64,000 nucleotides of DNA from Myxococcus stipitatus (GCF_038561935.1 NZ_CP102770.1:434001-498000), one strand, 5' to 3'. Counted from the stretch's first letter, positions 1 through 9,752 are shown. A program made the numbers and translations. The notes: generated by a model from the letters alone, not told the origin.

Positions 1-1
1 C

Positions 2-1489
2 TCGGCGCCCGAGGGGGGCGGGCTGGAGCAATACGAGTTCCCCTCGGGGTTCGTCAGCGCGGCGGCGGGCAAGCAGCGCGCGGCGGACCGGCTGACCGCG
101 CTCCGGACGCGTCAGAAGGTCCTGCGCGGGACGACGCCGTGCCTGCGCCTGGCGCCGGGGCGCCGCTTCGAGCTGTTCGACGCCGAGCCCCCGCCCCTCA
201 ATGGCGAGTACCTGTTGCTGGAGGTTCGCCACGTCTACGAGGACCCCACGGCGGGGACGATGGCGGACGGGGACGCGCGCTACCGCGCCGAGTTCACCGC
301 CGTCCCGGGCGCGGTGGAGTTCCGCCCGCCTCGGGTGACGCCGCGCCCGCGCGTCAACGGCAAGGAGCTGGCCGTGGTGACGGGGCCTGCGGGCGAGGAG
401 ATCCACGTCGACGAGTTCGGTCGCGTGAAGGTGCACTTCTACTGGGACCGCGAGGGGAAGGTGGACGACACCGCCTCGTGCTGGATGCGGGTGCAGCAGC
501 AGAACACGGCGGGCAGCCAGATTCTCCCGCGCGTGGGCTGGGAGGTGGAGGTGGGCTTCCTCCACGGCGACCCGGACCGGCCGGTGGTGATGCAGAAGGT
601 CTACAACGCGGAGACGATGCCGCCGTACGCCCTGCCGGACAACCTGATGCAGAGCGCGCTGCAGTCCTCGTCGACGCCGGGGGGCGGGGGCACCAACGAG
701 GTGCGGCTCAACGACGGAAATGGCGCGATGGAGTTCTTCCTGCATGCGCAGAAGGACCTCTCGCTCCAGGCGGGCCACAACCTCACGGAGCAGATTGCCG
801 TGGATGAGGCCGTGCAGGTCACCTCGGACAGCACGAGCAGCATCGGCGCCACCGAGGACGTCTCCATCGGAGGCAACCAGAGCGCCAGCGTCACCGGGAT
901 GCTGGTGGAGGACACCGCGGGCACGAAGAAGGTCGTCGTGAGCGCGATGGACCAGTGGGGCGTGGGGGCGATGCATGCCACGAACGTGAAGGGCGCCCGG
1001 AAGGAGAACGTCGGCGGTCTGCGCAACGTGCTCGCGCAGAAGGTGTCGGAGACCTTCAACGCGGACCTCACCACGAGCGTGGGCGGCGTGCTGAGCATCA
1101 ACACCGTCGGCGCCATCGTCGAGGCGGTGGCGGGCAACAAGACCGAGATGGTGGCCGGCGCGAAGGTGGAGAAGATCACCGGGTCGAAGGCCGAGAACAT
1201 CGGCGCGGCGAAGGTGATGACCGCCGGCGCGGTGAACATCAAGACGGGGAAGGACCTCACGCTGGCGTCGGGCGGGGCCATGGCCATCACCACGGGCGGC
1301 CCCATGTCCATCCAGTGCGGCAAGGACTTCAACCTGTCGGGCACCACCGTCACCATCACGGTCGGCAAGGCCACCTTGAAGTCGGGCTCGAAGCTGGAGG
1401 CCTCTCCCGCCTCGATGAAGCTCAAGGGGAGCACCGTGGGCGGTGATGGCGCCAACGTGAAGCTCAAGGGCACCATCCAGTACAAGTAG
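2..1489 (+). CDS. vgrG: VgrG-type T6SS spike protein, 5' end outside window
   Basis: The reading frame is open from the first bases, so the N-terminus lies outside the window. The visible part holds the end of the gp27-like region, then a gp5 OB-fold (about 371-605) with the family signature TGPAGEEIH, FGRVKVHFYWD and GDPDRPVV. A long C-terminal stretch of short Val/Gly/Lys repeats (about 780-1480) matches the needle-like beta-helix of VgrG. VgrG trimers cap the Hcp tube of the T6SS and carry effectors. The next vgrG starts 13 bp downstream, so it is the first visible gene of the cargo operon. I see no fused toxin domain at the C-terminus. Confidence 0.93.
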   Translation, partial: SAPEGGGLEQYEFPSGFVSAAAGKQRAADRLTALRTRQKVLRGTTPCLRLAPGRRFELFDAEPPPLNGEYLLLEVRHVYEDPTAGTMADGDARYRAEFTAVPGAVEFRPPRVTPRPRVNGKELAVVTGPAGEEIHVDEFGRVKVHFYWDREGKVDDTASCWMRVQQQNTAGSQILPRVGWEVEVGFLHGDPDRPVVMQKVYNAETMPPYALPDNLMQSALQSSSTPGGGGTNEVRLNDGNGAMEFFLHAQKDLSLQAGHNLTEQIAVDEAVQVTSDSTSSIGATEDVSIGGNQSASVTGMLVEDTAGTKKVVVSAMDQWGVGAMHATNVKGARKENVGGLRNVLAQKVSETFNADLTTSVGGVLSINTVGAIVEAVAGNKTEMVAGAKVEKITGSKAENIGAAKVMTAGAVNIKTGKDLTLASGGAMAITTGGPMSIQCGKDFNLSGTTVTITVGKATLKSGSKLEASPASMKLKGSTVGGDGANVKLKGTIQYK

Positions 1490-1502
1490 CGCCGAGGGGG
1501 CC

Positions 1503-3731
1503 ATGAGCAACGGTCGCGTCCTGAAGTTCGCGCTGTCCATCGACGGAGGAGACGAGGCGATTCTCCGCGTCGTCCGCTTCGAGCTGGAAGAGGGCCTCTC
1601 CGAGGGCAGCCGAGGGTGGGTGGAGGCGGAGACGCAAGAGGCCGTGGACGCGACGTCCATGCCCGGCAAGCCGTACCGGCTGCGCATCCTCCAGGGCGAG
1701 GACGGGCAGGACCGGTGCTTCCACGGCCTCGTCTACGAGGCCAGCCTGGAGGCCTTCCAGCCCGAGCACTTCCGGCTGCGGCTGGAGGTGGGCTCGATGC
1801 TCCACCTGCTGGAGCTGGGGCAGGAGGTGCGGCTGTTCCAGGAGCAGTCCGTCCCCGACGTGGTGAAGACGCTGCTGGAGGAGGCGGGTGTCCCGGAGGA
1901 CGCGCAGTCGTGGACGCTCGAGGAGTCGACGCCCGCGCATGTGTCGCTGACGCAGTACAACGAGAGCGACTACGCCTTCTTGCGGCGCCTGCTGGCGGAG
2001 GAGGGCATCGTCTTCGCGGTGCGCAACGACGACGCGGGGGAGACGCTCGCGTTCTTCGACGGCCCGGACGGTCTGGTGCCCATGGCGGGGGACGGCGTGC
2101 TGCTGGAGCGCGCGGAGACCCGCATGGAGGAGGACACGGTCCTCTCGCTGCACGACCGCCACGTGGCGCGGACGGACACCGTGATGGTGCGCGACTACGA
2201 CGCGAAGCGGCCCGCGGTGGACTTGAGCCACGGTGAGAAGGCCCCCGAGGCGCGAGGCCGCGAGGAGTACCTGCACCCCGGCGGCTTCGAGGAGCTCGCC
2301 GATGGCAAGCGCCGCGCGAAGCGCATCCTCGAGAGGCACCAGTCCCGCGTCGTCCTGCGCGAGGGGACGAGCGACTGTCCTCACCTCGAGCCCGGCCGCA
2401 CCTTCACGATGATGGGCAACGTGCGCGTGGCGCTCAACGGAGACCAGCTGGTCGTCTCCGTGGTGCACCGAGGCGGCGTGCGGGCCCGGGACACCGGCGC
2501 GTCCGAGGAGACGTACGAGAACGCCTTCCGGGTCATTCCCTCCAAGCCCGCGTTCTTCCGGCCGGAGGCGCCGCCGGAGCGCTCGGCGCCGGGGGTCCAG
2601 GTGGCCTTCGTCACGGGCGCGTCGGGCCAGGAGCTGCACGGCAGCGAGCGCGGCGAGGTGAAGGTGCGCTTCCCCTGGGACCGTTCCGGCATCACGGATG
2701 ACCGCAGCTCTCCGTGGCTGCGCGTGGGACAGCTCGCGCTGGGGGGCTCGATGATTGTCCCGCGCGTGGGCTTCGAGGTGATGGTGGACCACGAGCTGGG
2801 GGACCGCGACCGGCCGCTCGTCGTCGGCCACCTCTACAACGGCGAGGCGATGCCTCCCTACGCGCTGCCGGACCACGCCACGCTCAGCTCCATCCAGACG
2901 GCCACCACGGGCGGCGGACCTGGGGCCAACGAGCTGCGCTTCGAGGACGCCACGGGCTCCGAGGAGATCTTCCTCAATGCCTCACACGACCTCACCGTCG
3001 CGGTGGAGCACGACGCCTCGACGCAGGTGCTGGTGGATGAGTCCACCGAAGTGGGAGGCAACCGCACGTTCAACGTCGGCGCCAACCACACCCACAAGGT
3101 GACGAGCCACCGCACGCTCGAGGTCGGCGTCAACCAGAGCCTCAACGTCGCGGCGGACTTCTCGGACGGCATCGGCGGGGACCTGGTCGTCGAGGTGGGC
3201 GCGACGCGCAAGCTCACCGTGGGCGGGGACCTCACCGAGGACACGCAGGGCGCGCTAGAGCGCACGGTGGGCGGGCTCCAGGCCGTCACCGGCATGACGG
3301 GCTACGAGCGCAAGGTGGTGGGGAGCTCGAAGACGACGGTGGGCGCGGCGTGGCTGGAGGCGTGCACCGACGGCCGGATGAGCACGTGTGGCACGGCGCG
3401 GACGGAGACGGTGGGGGCCTTGAAGATGGTGAAGGCCAAGACGGTCGCGGTGTCGGCGGGCGCGGCCTATGCGCTCACGGCGGCGTCGGAGAAGGTGAAG
3501 TGCGGGGGCAACCGCGTGGACAAGTCCGAGGTCGCGCTCGCCATCACCGCTGCGGGCGGCCTGAGCGTCAAGGCGGAGAACATCAACATCTCCGGCAAGA
3601 GCAAGGTGGTGCTGCGGGTGGGGGGCTCGACGGTGGAAATCACTCCCACGGGGGTGAAGATCAAGTCGTCGAAGATTCAGCTCAAGGGTGTGAAGAAGCT
3701 GGGCTCGAAGCTGAGTCACAAGAGCAACTGA
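1503..3731 (+). CDS. vgrG: VgrG-type T6SS spike protein (742 aa)
   Basis: Full-length VgrG. Residues about 1-330 form the gp27-like hub region (FQEQSVPDVVKTLL and YNESDYAFLRRLLAEEGI are typical). The OB-fold starts near residue 369 (VTGASGQELHGSERGEVKVRF, GDRDRPLVVGHLYN). Residues about 480-740 are gp5-type repeats forming the needle. A purine-rich ribosome site precedes the ATG. It is the second of three consecutive vgrG genes, which suggests the operon supplies homo- or heterotrimeric spikes. It ends in a basic tail with no toxin domain, so its cargo is probably a separate protein such as the one encoded at 6433. Confidence 0.95.
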   Translation: MSNGRVLKFALSIDGGDEAILRVVRFELEEGLSEGSRGWVEAETQEAVDATSMPGKPYRLRILQGEDGQDRCFHGLVYEASLEAFQPEHFRLRLEVGSMLHLLELGQEVRLFQEQSVPDVVKTLLEEAGVPEDAQSWTLEESTPAHVSLTQYNESDYAFLRRLLAEEGIVFAVRNDDAGETLAFFDGPDGLVPMAGDGVLLERAETRMEEDTVLSLHDRHVARTDTVMVRDYDAKRPAVDLSHGEKAPEARGREEYLHPGGFEELADGKRRAKRILERHQSRVVLREGTSDCPHLEPGRTFTMMGNVRVALNGDQLVVSVVHRGGVRARDTGASEETYENAFRVIPSKPAFFRPEAPPERSAPGVQVAFVTGASGQELHGSERGEVKVRFPWDRSGITDDRSSPWLRVGQLALGGSMIVPRVGFEVMVDHELGDRDRPLVVGHLYNGEAMPPYALPDHATLSSIQTATTGGGPGANELRFEDATGSEEIFLNASHDLTVAVEHDASTQVLVDESTEVGGNRTFNVGANHTHKVTSHRTLEVGVNQSLNVAADFSDGIGGDLVVEVGATRKLTVGGDLTEDTQGALERTVGGLQAVTGMTGYERKVVGSSKTTVGAAWLEACTDGRMSTCGTARTETVGALKMVKAKTVAVSAGAAYALTAASEKVKCGGNRVDKSEVALAITAAGGLSVKAENINISGKSKVVLRVGGSTVEITPTGVKIKSSKIQLKGVKKLGSKLSHKSN

Positions 3732-3745
3732 GGGGGAAGTGAAGC

Positions 3746-6418
3746 ATGGGTGACGAGCAGCGCCTCGTGGCGACATTCTTCTTCAGCGGACACGACGGAG
3801 GCCTCTCGGTGCATGCGGTGCGCGGGCGGGAGGAGGTGTCCCGAGCGTACCGCTTCGAGGTGGACTTCTCCGGGCAGGGCGTGGACGTGGACGCCGCGCC
3901 CGGGGTTCGCGCCTCTTTATTGCTGGAGTCACCGCGTGGCGGAGAGCGCTACGTGGGCGGGGTGGTGGAGGAGGTCTCCCTCGCCGCGATGGGACAGACG
4001 GGCGAGGAGGCCTTCGGACGCTACCGGGCGGTGCTCGTCCCGGAGCCGTACCTCGTGCTGAGCCTGCGGCGGGGCTTCCGCGTCTTCCAGCAGAAGACGG
4101 TGCCCGACATCGTCAAGAAGGTGTGCGAGGACGCGGGGCTGGACGCGGCGGCCTTCGACTGGGGCGGTGTCTCGGGCCGCTACCTCCAGCGCGACTACTG
4201 CGTGCAGTACGACGAGTCCGAGTGGGACTTCATCTGCCGGCTGCTCGAGGACGAGGGCATCTTCTTCGCCTTCAGCCACTCTGCGGATGGGGTCCTGATG
4301 CGGTTCGAGGACGACAGCACCCGCGTGGACCTGCTCTCTCCGGACGTGTTGGGCTTCTCCTTCTTCCCCCAGGAGGATGCGTCGTTCGCCCGTGTCTGGG
4401 ACTTCCGGCTGCGCACGCGCCTGAGGCCGTCGAAGGCGACCGTCAACGACTACGACATGCTGCGCCCCAGCACGTCGCTCATGTCGAGCGCGGAGGCGTC
4501 GGAGGCGCTGTCTCGCGAGTGGTACGAGTTCCCCGGCGGCTTCCGCGCACCGGCCGAGGGCAAGCGCCGGGCGGCGGTGCGGCTGGATGAGCTGCGGGGG
4601 ACTCGGGTGACGGCGCTCGGGCGCACGGATGCGCTCTTCGTGGCACCGGGCCGGCGCTTCCTGCTCCAGGGGCATCCCGCTTCGGATGGGGAGTACTTCC
4701 TCACGGCGGTGGGGTTCCAGCTCCGGCTGGAAGAGGAGACCGCGGGCGGGCGCCCCTTGGTGGACGAGGGGCCCTGGCGGTACGACGTGGCGCTGGAGGC
4801 GATTCCGTCCACGCAGATGTTCCGGCCCGCGCGGCTCACGCCTCGGCCTCGGGTGATGGGGCTCCAGACGGCCCGGGTGACGGGGCCGGCGGGCGAGGAG
4901 ATTCACTGTGATGCCCACGGGCGGGTGAAGCTCCAGTTCGCGTGGGACCGGGAGGGGGAGCTCGATGAGCGCACGTCGTGCTGGGTGCGCGTGAGCCAGG
5001 CGCACACGACGGGCTCGGTGATGATTCCGCGCATCGGCTGGGAGGTGCTCGTCGAGTTCGAGGAGGGGGACCCGGACCGCCCGGTGTGTCTGGGCAAGGT
5101 GTGGAACACCACCTTTCTGCCTCCGGTGGAGTTGCCCGCGGGGAAGACGGTGACGGGGCACAGCTCGCTCTCGTCGCCGGGCGGGAGTGGCGCGAACGAA
5201 GTCCTGTTCGACGACACGGCGGGCCAGGAGACGGTCACCATCAACGGCAAGCACGACATCCTCGTGAAGGCGGCCAACAACAAGCTCTACAGCGTGGGGC
5301 ACGACGCCAGCCACCTGGTCAATGGCAAGCGCGCCGCGAGCGTGGGGGGCCACGAGAAGATCTCCATCGAGGCGAACCTCAACGTGAACGTGGGGGGAGA
5401 CCAGTCCACGAAGGTGGGCGCCATGCGCGACGTGAAGGTGACGGGCAGCCTCACGGAGGAGGTGGCCGGGGCGATGGACCTCCAGGTGGGCGGGATGGAG
5501 CTGGTGCAGGTGGGCAATCCCGTGGCGGCTGTGCTGGAGCTCCTCGTGAATGCGGCGGTGGGGAAGGTCGTGGGGGCGGCGGCGAAGGCGGCCAGCCGGG
5601 CCGAGGCGACGCTGCTGGGGCCCATCCTCCCGATGCTTCAGGAGGCACGCGAGGCGGTGGGGCCGGCCGCGCAGTTCGCGGGGCCCGCGGCGGCGCTGCT
5701 CGGAGGGGGGGACCCGCAGATTGCCGCCTTCACGCAGGCGGCGGGCAAGCTGTCGGACGCGGCGGGGGCGGCGGAGTCGGGACAGATTGCGGCGGGCATG
5801 GCGGAGTCGATGGTCTCCGACAAGCTCTCTGGCGCGCTCATCGATGCGGTGAAGGAAGCGAGTGGTGGCGGCGGTGGTGGTGGTGGTGATGCGGCGGCCG
5901 AGGCGGCTGGGAGCGCGACGGGGGGCGGGAGTGGGACGTGGGCGACGGTGGTGGAGGGCTCGGTGAAGGAGACGGTGGGAGGGCTTGCGGCCATCAACTC
6001 GTTGAGTGGTGTCTCGTTCGCGGTGGGGGGCGAGTCCAAGGAGCTGGTGGGCGCGGCGCGCGTGGAGCTCATCAAGGGGAGCAAGTCGGAGACGACGGGC
6101 GCGGTGAAGATGGAGACGGTGGGCGTCTACATGGTGGACGCGAAGGAGTCGTACGTCACGGATGCGAAGGCGGCCATCGCGGTGAACATCGCGGGGGGGC
6201 AGTCGCAGAAGATATCGGGCAGTCACAGCATGAGCGCGGACGGCCCCGTCGTCGTGAATGCGTCGAAGCTCTCGCTGAAGGGGAAGGGGACCATCACGCT
6301 GACGTGTGGTCCCTCGAAGGTCATCGTGAAGTCCAATGGCATCCTCGTGGAAGGCGCGACCGAGGTGACCATCGAGGGCTCGAAGATTGAGTTGGACGAG
6401 AACGCGCTGGGTACCTAG
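3746..6418 (+). CDS. vgrG: VgrG-type T6SS spike protein with Ala/Gly-rich insertion (890 aa)
   Basis: Third VgrG of the run, 14 bp after the second. The hub region (about 1-340) contains FQQKTVPDIVKKVCEDAGL and YDESEWDFICRLLEDEGI. The OB-fold is at about 374-455 (TGPAGEEIHCDAHGRVKL, GDPDRPVCLGKVWN). Unlike its neighbours, its C-terminal repeat region is split at about residues 588-746 by an insertion of roughly 150 residues, rich in Ala, with an amphipathic-helix look and an eight-Gly tract. The beta-repeats resume after it (SGVSFAVGGESKELVGAARVEL). It lies directly before the candidate effector, which it may carry. Confidence 0.94.
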   Translation: MGDEQRLVATFFFSGHDGGLSVHAVRGREEVSRAYRFEVDFSGQGVDVDAAPGVRASLLLESPRGGERYVGGVVEEVSLAAMGQTGEEAFGRYRAVLVPEPYLVLSLRRGFRVFQQKTVPDIVKKVCEDAGLDAAAFDWGGVSGRYLQRDYCVQYDESEWDFICRLLEDEGIFFAFSHSADGVLMRFEDDSTRVDLLSPDVLGFSFFPQEDASFARVWDFRLRTRLRPSKATVNDYDMLRPSTSLMSSAEASEALSREWYEFPGGFRAPAEGKRRAAVRLDELRGTRVTALGRTDALFVAPGRRFLLQGHPASDGEYFLTAVGFQLRLEEETAGGRPLVDEGPWRYDVALEAIPSTQMFRPARLTPRPRVMGLQTARVTGPAGEEIHCDAHGRVKLQFAWDREGELDERTSCWVRVSQAHTTGSVMIPRIGWEVLVEFEEGDPDRPVCLGKVWNTTFLPPVELPAGKTVTGHSSLSSPGGSGANEVLFDDTAGQETVTINGKHDILVKAANNKLYSVGHDASHLVNGKRAASVGGHEKISIEANLNVNVGGDQSTKVGAMRDVKVTGSLTEEVAGAMDLQVGGMELVQVGNPVAAVLELLVNAAVGKVVGAAAKAASRAEATLLGPILPMLQEAREAVGPAAQFAGPAAALLGGGDPQIAAFTQAAGKLSDAAGAAESGQIAAGMAESMVSDKLSGALIDAVKEASGGGGGGGGDAAAEAAGSATGGGSGTWATVVEGSVKETVGGLAAINSLSGVSFAVGGESKELVGAARVELIKGSKSETTGAVKMETVGVYMVDAKESYVTDAKAAIAVNIAGGQSQKISGSHSMSADGPVVVNASKLSLKGKGTITLTCGPSKVIVKSNGILVEGATEVTIEGSKIELDENALGT

Positions 6419-6432
6419 GCGGAGGGGGCGCG

Positions 6433-7746
6433 ATGGGACAACCGGGACAGACACCAGGGTCGTGGCTTCATGGGGGCGCGTTGGGGTTGTGGAGCGCAGC
6501 GTGCAAAAGGGCGCTGGTCGCATGCGGCATCAACCCCGCGAACTTCGGGACGTATGACTTGCGCGCGAAGGCGCAGGCGGCGGAGCGCAAGAAGTACCGC
6601 GAGCAACGCAACAAGGAGGCGAAGCAGCGGGGGAAGAACAAGCGGCCGCACGAGGGCAACTGCCAGGTAGGCAAGACGCCGAAGGCGACTTGCATGTGTA
6701 TCGAGAGCGACGAGGCGTACTTCGAGCTGGGCTCCGAGAAGTGGATGCTGGCGAACTCACAGTCGGGCCACATCTCGCAGAACGCGCTCTACCAGAATGA
6801 GCGCGCGGACCCGTGCTCCAACGTTCCGCCCGAGGGGGGGCATGCAGGCACGTATGGCTATCGGGACAACAAGGCGTTCTGCATGGACCACCTGGGCCGT
6901 GCGAACAATCCGGGGACCATCCACTACGAAATCACCAATCGGGAGTCCCAGTTCGCCGCGAGCCTTGAGCGGCGCAAGGTGAAGGCGGTGACCGAGGGGG
7001 TGATGATGGAGGGTGCCAAGGGCACCGCCGAGGTCGCGGCGATGGGGGCTGGGGCGCGCCAGAATGGCAAGGGCCGCTACACGAAGAACGACAAGGACCT
7101 CGGCAAGATGACGCCGGAGCGCATCGCCGAGGGGAAGCGGAGTGATGAGGCGAAGGACCATCACGCCGCGGACCTGAAGGCGAACGAGAACGCGTCGGCG
7201 GCTGCGGGGGCTTCGGGGAAGGGGAAGGGGAAGAAGCCGAATGCGCCCTCGGCGAAGAAGCCGACGGCGAAGCAGGTGGACAAGGCGGTGGAGTGCATCT
7301 CGGATGCGTGGAAGCAGTCGTTGGACGAGATGCGCAACGACGTCATCAACGAGTTCTCGACCGCGGCGCGCTCGCCCGAGTGCAAGAAGCAGATCAAGGA
7401 GTACAAGAAGTCGCTGCCGAAGGACCAACGGAACAAGAAGATCCGCTACACGGATTTGCCACCGGAGCGGCGGGCGGCGGTGGATGCTTCGGTGAACAAG
7501 AAGACGGGCAACCCGAAGATGTCAGCCGTCGAGCGGGACCAGAAGAAGTTGGAGAAGAAGGGTGCGAAGACCGCCGGAGCGGCGAACAATCCGCCCACGC
7601 AGAAGGACTGTCTGCAGTACCAGGCCAACTGGCTCCAGCAGCATCGCAAGGCCGATGGCAGTCACACACCGATGCAGGGACGTGTGCCGAGCTCGGACAC
7701 GAAACGTGATGCTGGAGATGAGGGCATCGGCAGGGATGTGGAATAG
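6433..7746 (+). CDS. Candidate T6SS effector, unrecognised family (437 aa)
   Basis: I do not recognise a family with certainty. The N-terminal half (about 90-185) is compact and Cys/His-rich (CQVGKTPKATCMC, GHISQNALYQNERADPCSN, FCMDHLGRANNP) and could be a toxin catalytic region of HNH-like or processing type; no complete known active site is visible. The rest (about 190-437) is very Lys/Ala-rich, with a helical segment around CISDAWKQSLDEMRNDVINE and several further Cys residues. Its position immediately after three vgrG genes, and before three paralogous proteins plus PAAR-like and immunity-family genes, is typical of T6SS cargo. There is no signal peptide, as expected. The toxin role is inferred from context. 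Confidence 0.6.
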   Translation: MGQPGQTPGSWLHGGALGLWSAACKRALVACGINPANFGTYDLRAKAQAAERKKYREQRNKEAKQRGKNKRPHEGNCQVGKTPKATCMCIESDEAYFELGSEKWMLANSQSGHISQNALYQNERADPCSNVPPEGGHAGTYGYRDNKAFCMDHLGRANNPGTIHYEITNRESQFAASLERRKVKAVTEGVMMEGAKGTAEVAAMGAGARQNGKGRYTKNDKDLGKMTPERIAEGKRSDEAKDHHAADLKANENASAAAGASGKGKGKKPNAPSAKKPTAKQVDKAVECISDAWKQSLDEMRNDVINEFSTAARSPECKKQIKEYKKSLPKDQRNKKIRYTDLPPERRAAVDASVNKKTGNPKMSAVERDQKKLEKKGAKTAGAANNPPTQKDCLQYQANWLQQHRKADGSHTPMQGRVPSSDTKRDAGDEGIGRDVE

Positions 7747-7785
7747 CATCAGGTCGCAGGTTGGATGACAGGGAGGATGTGAGAA

Positions 7786-8733
7786 ATGGCTGTACGGATT
7801 ACCACCGACTACTACAGCGCCAGTGGTCCGACGCTTGATGCCTGCGCATTCCTGGGGCAACGCTATGACGAAGAGCGTGGCTACAAGCCCTTTGAGGGTG
7901 AGTGCTGGTTGATGAGTATTCGGCCCGGAGACGGGACCGACCTGCGGGCGATGTCTCACCTGGGCAGTACGGGGTGGTTCACGAGGTTGTGGCGCTCTCC
8001 GAGTGGTGCGGTGTTCATCAGCAGCACCACGGACTCAGCGGTGATTTTTCATCCGGACCTGCATGGAGACCCAGACCTCGAATTCGAGACCATGAAGCTG
8101 GGGGCTCCGCTCAATGGCGTGTGGGGATTGGATGACAACTTCGTGCTGGCGTGGGGCTCCACGTTCGAAGGCGCGAGGCACGTCTTCCGATACGACGGCA
8201 AGAAGTGGAAGGAGCTGCCAGCACCGGAGTTCGAGGTGCGAGCGATGCATGGACTGGCTCCAGATTTCGTCTATGCGGTGGGCGTGGGTGGAGGCGTCGC
8301 GCGGTGGAATGGCAAGGCCTGGAAGACCTTCCCCGCGCCCACGGACGAGGTGCTCAACAGCGTCTTCGTGGCGGATGAGGACGAACTCTACGCCACGGGC
8401 GGAGCTGGCTCGTTGTTGGAGGGAAGCGCGCACGGCTGGGGGCGGATTGCCGAAGGGCCGGTGCCCGGAATGCCGCTCTTGGGCGTGGCCAAATGGAAGA
8501 AGGGGCTCTGGGTCGCAGCCGGCCAGTTCGGACTTTTCAAGCGAGTGGGAAGCCAGAACAAGATTGAGTGCATCAAGCCCAATCTCGGAGCCGTGGACCT
8601 CGATGCTCGCAAGAATCTCGTCATCTCTTGCAGGGACAAGATTGCCGAGAGTGCGGACGGAAAGGCCTTCTCGTCCGGTGGACGGGAGTTCCTGATGCGG
8701 CGTCGCGAGGGAAAGAAGCTGGGGAAGCTCTAA
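7786..8733 (+). CDS. Beta-propeller-like protein, candidate immunity protein, copy 1 (315 aa)
   Basis: First of three same-length paralogues (315 aa each). The sequence holds propeller-blade repeats of the type FRYDGKKWKELPAP...MHGLAPDFVYAVG and ARWNGKAWKTFPAP...LNSVFVADEDELYATG, so it probably folds as a small beta-propeller. The invariant N-terminus contains DACAFLGQRYDEERGYKPFEGECW. There is no signal peptide or membrane segment. By hand alignment copies 1 and 2 differ at about 48 of 315 positions without gaps. Placement just after the candidate effector suggests a role as immunity protein or effector adaptor. That function is inferred, not shown. Confidence 0.75.
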   Translation: MAVRITTDYYSASGPTLDACAFLGQRYDEERGYKPFEGECWLMSIRPGDGTDLRAMSHLGSTGWFTRLWRSPSGAVFISSTTDSAVIFHPDLHGDPDLEFETMKLGAPLNGVWGLDDNFVLAWGSTFEGARHVFRYDGKKWKELPAPEFEVRAMHGLAPDFVYAVGVGGGVARWNGKAWKTFPAPTDEVLNSVFVADEDELYATGGAGSLLEGSAHGWGRIAEGPVPGMPLLGVAKWKKGLWVAAGQFGLFKRVGSQNKIECIKPNLGAVDLDARKNLVISCRDKIAESADGKAFSSGGREFLMRRREGKKLGKL

Positions 8734-8744
8734 TCGCTGAGGTC

Positions 8745-8769
8745 CGCCGCCGACTGGGACTCGGCGGCG
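8745..8769 (+). other. Stem-loop in spacer between paralogues 1 and 2
   Basis: Nine-base-pair perfect stem (8745-8753 with 8761-8769, CGCCGCCGA/TCGGCGGCG) and a 7-nt loop CTGGGAC. It begins 11 bp after the stop codon of copy 1. There is no T-run, so it is not a classical terminator. It may protect or process the mRNA between cistrons. The same element, with a G-T wobble replacing one pair, recurs in the next spacer. Confidence 0.55.
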
Positions 8770-8793
8770 CCGGAGAAGAAGGGGACAAGGGAA

Positions 8794-9741
8794 ATGGCTG
8801 TGCGGGTTGCGACCGACTACTACAGTGCCAGTGGGCCGATGCTCGATGCCTGTGCATTCCTCGGTCAGCGCTACGACGAAGAGCGTGGTTACAAGCCCTT
8901 CGAGGGTGAGTGCTGGGTGATGAATATCCAGCGCGGCGACGGGGACGATTCAGTGGTGACGTCCCAGCTCGGCAGTACGGGATGGCTCACGCGACTCTGG
9001 CGTTCGCCAGAAGGCGCTGTGTTCGTCAGCAGCACCACGGACTCCAAGGTTCTTTTCCACCCAGATCTGCAGGGAGATCCAACCCGCAAGTTCGAGAGCA
9101 TGAAACTGGGTGTACCGCTCAATGGCGTGTGGGGCTTGGATGACGACTTCGTGCTGGCGTGGGGCGCCACGTTCGAGGGCACGCGACACGTCTTCCGATA
9201 CGACGGCAAGAAGTGGAAGGAGTTGCCTGCACCTGACTTCGAGGTGAGGGCGATGCATGGGCTGGCACCGGATGTCGTCTATGCGGTGGGCGTGGGTGGG
9301 GGCATCGCGCGGTGGAACGGCAAGACGTGGAAGACCTTCCCCTCGCCCACGGATGAGGTGCTCAACAGCGTCTTCGTGGCGGACGAGGACGAGATGTATG
9401 CCACGGGGGGCTCCGGCTCATTGCTGGAGGGAAGTGCGCACGGCTGGGGCCGGATTGCTGAAGGGCCCGTACCCGGGATGCCACTTCTGGGGGTGGCCAA
9501 ATGGAAGAAGGGACTCTGGGTCGCCGCTGGCCAGTTCGGACTCTTGAAGCGAGTCGGGAGTCAGAACAAGCTCGAGTGCATCAAGCCCAATCTCTGGTCA
9601 GTGGACCTTGATGCCCGCAAGAACCTGGTTGTCTCCTGTAGGGACAGGATTTCCGAGTCGGCGGACGGCAAGGCTTTCGCCTCTGTCGGGCAGGAGTTTC
9701 TCCTGGATACCCGGGCCGGAAAGAAGCTCGGGAAGCTTTAG
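8794..9741 (+). CDS. Beta-propeller-like protein, candidate immunity protein, copy 2 (315 aa)
   Basis: Second tandem paralogue, starting exactly 1008 bp after copy 1. It keeps the same propeller blades (RYDGKKWKELPAP, RWNGKTWKTFPSP) and is about 85% identical to copy 1. Differences cluster at residues about 42-58, 83-98 and in the last 25 residues, while the central blades are nearly unchanged. The 60-bp spacer before it holds a stable stem-loop and then GGGGACAAGG-type purines before the ATG. Retention of an intact frame argues that it is functional and not a decaying duplicate. It is probably cytoplasmic. Confidence 0.75.
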   Translation: MAVRVATDYYSASGPMLDACAFLGQRYDEERGYKPFEGECWVMNIQRGDGDDSVVTSQLGSTGWLTRLWRSPEGAVFVSSTTDSKVLFHPDLQGDPTRKFESMKLGVPLNGVWGLDDDFVLAWGATFEGTRHVFRYDGKKWKELPAPDFEVRAMHGLAPDVVYAVGVGGGIARWNGKTWKTFPSPTDEVLNSVFVADEDEMYATGGSGSLLEGSAHGWGRIAEGPVPGMPLLGVAKWKKGLWVAAGQFGLLKRVGSQNKLECIKPNLWSVDLDARKNLVVSCRDRISESADGKAFASVGQEFLLDTRAGKKLGKL

Positions 9742-9752
9742 CCGATGAGGTC

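Noticed and set aside
3929..6523. Long open frame on the minus strand (about 860 codons) across the third vgrG
   Set aside because: Arg/His/Pro-rich composition without domains, and fully antisense to a well-supported VgrG. Such shadow frames are routine in GC-rich DNA.
6433..7746. Assigning the candidate effector to a specific toxin family such as HNH or GHH
   Set aside because: The His/Cys-rich segment is suggestive but no complete catalytic motif could be identified, so no family is claimed.
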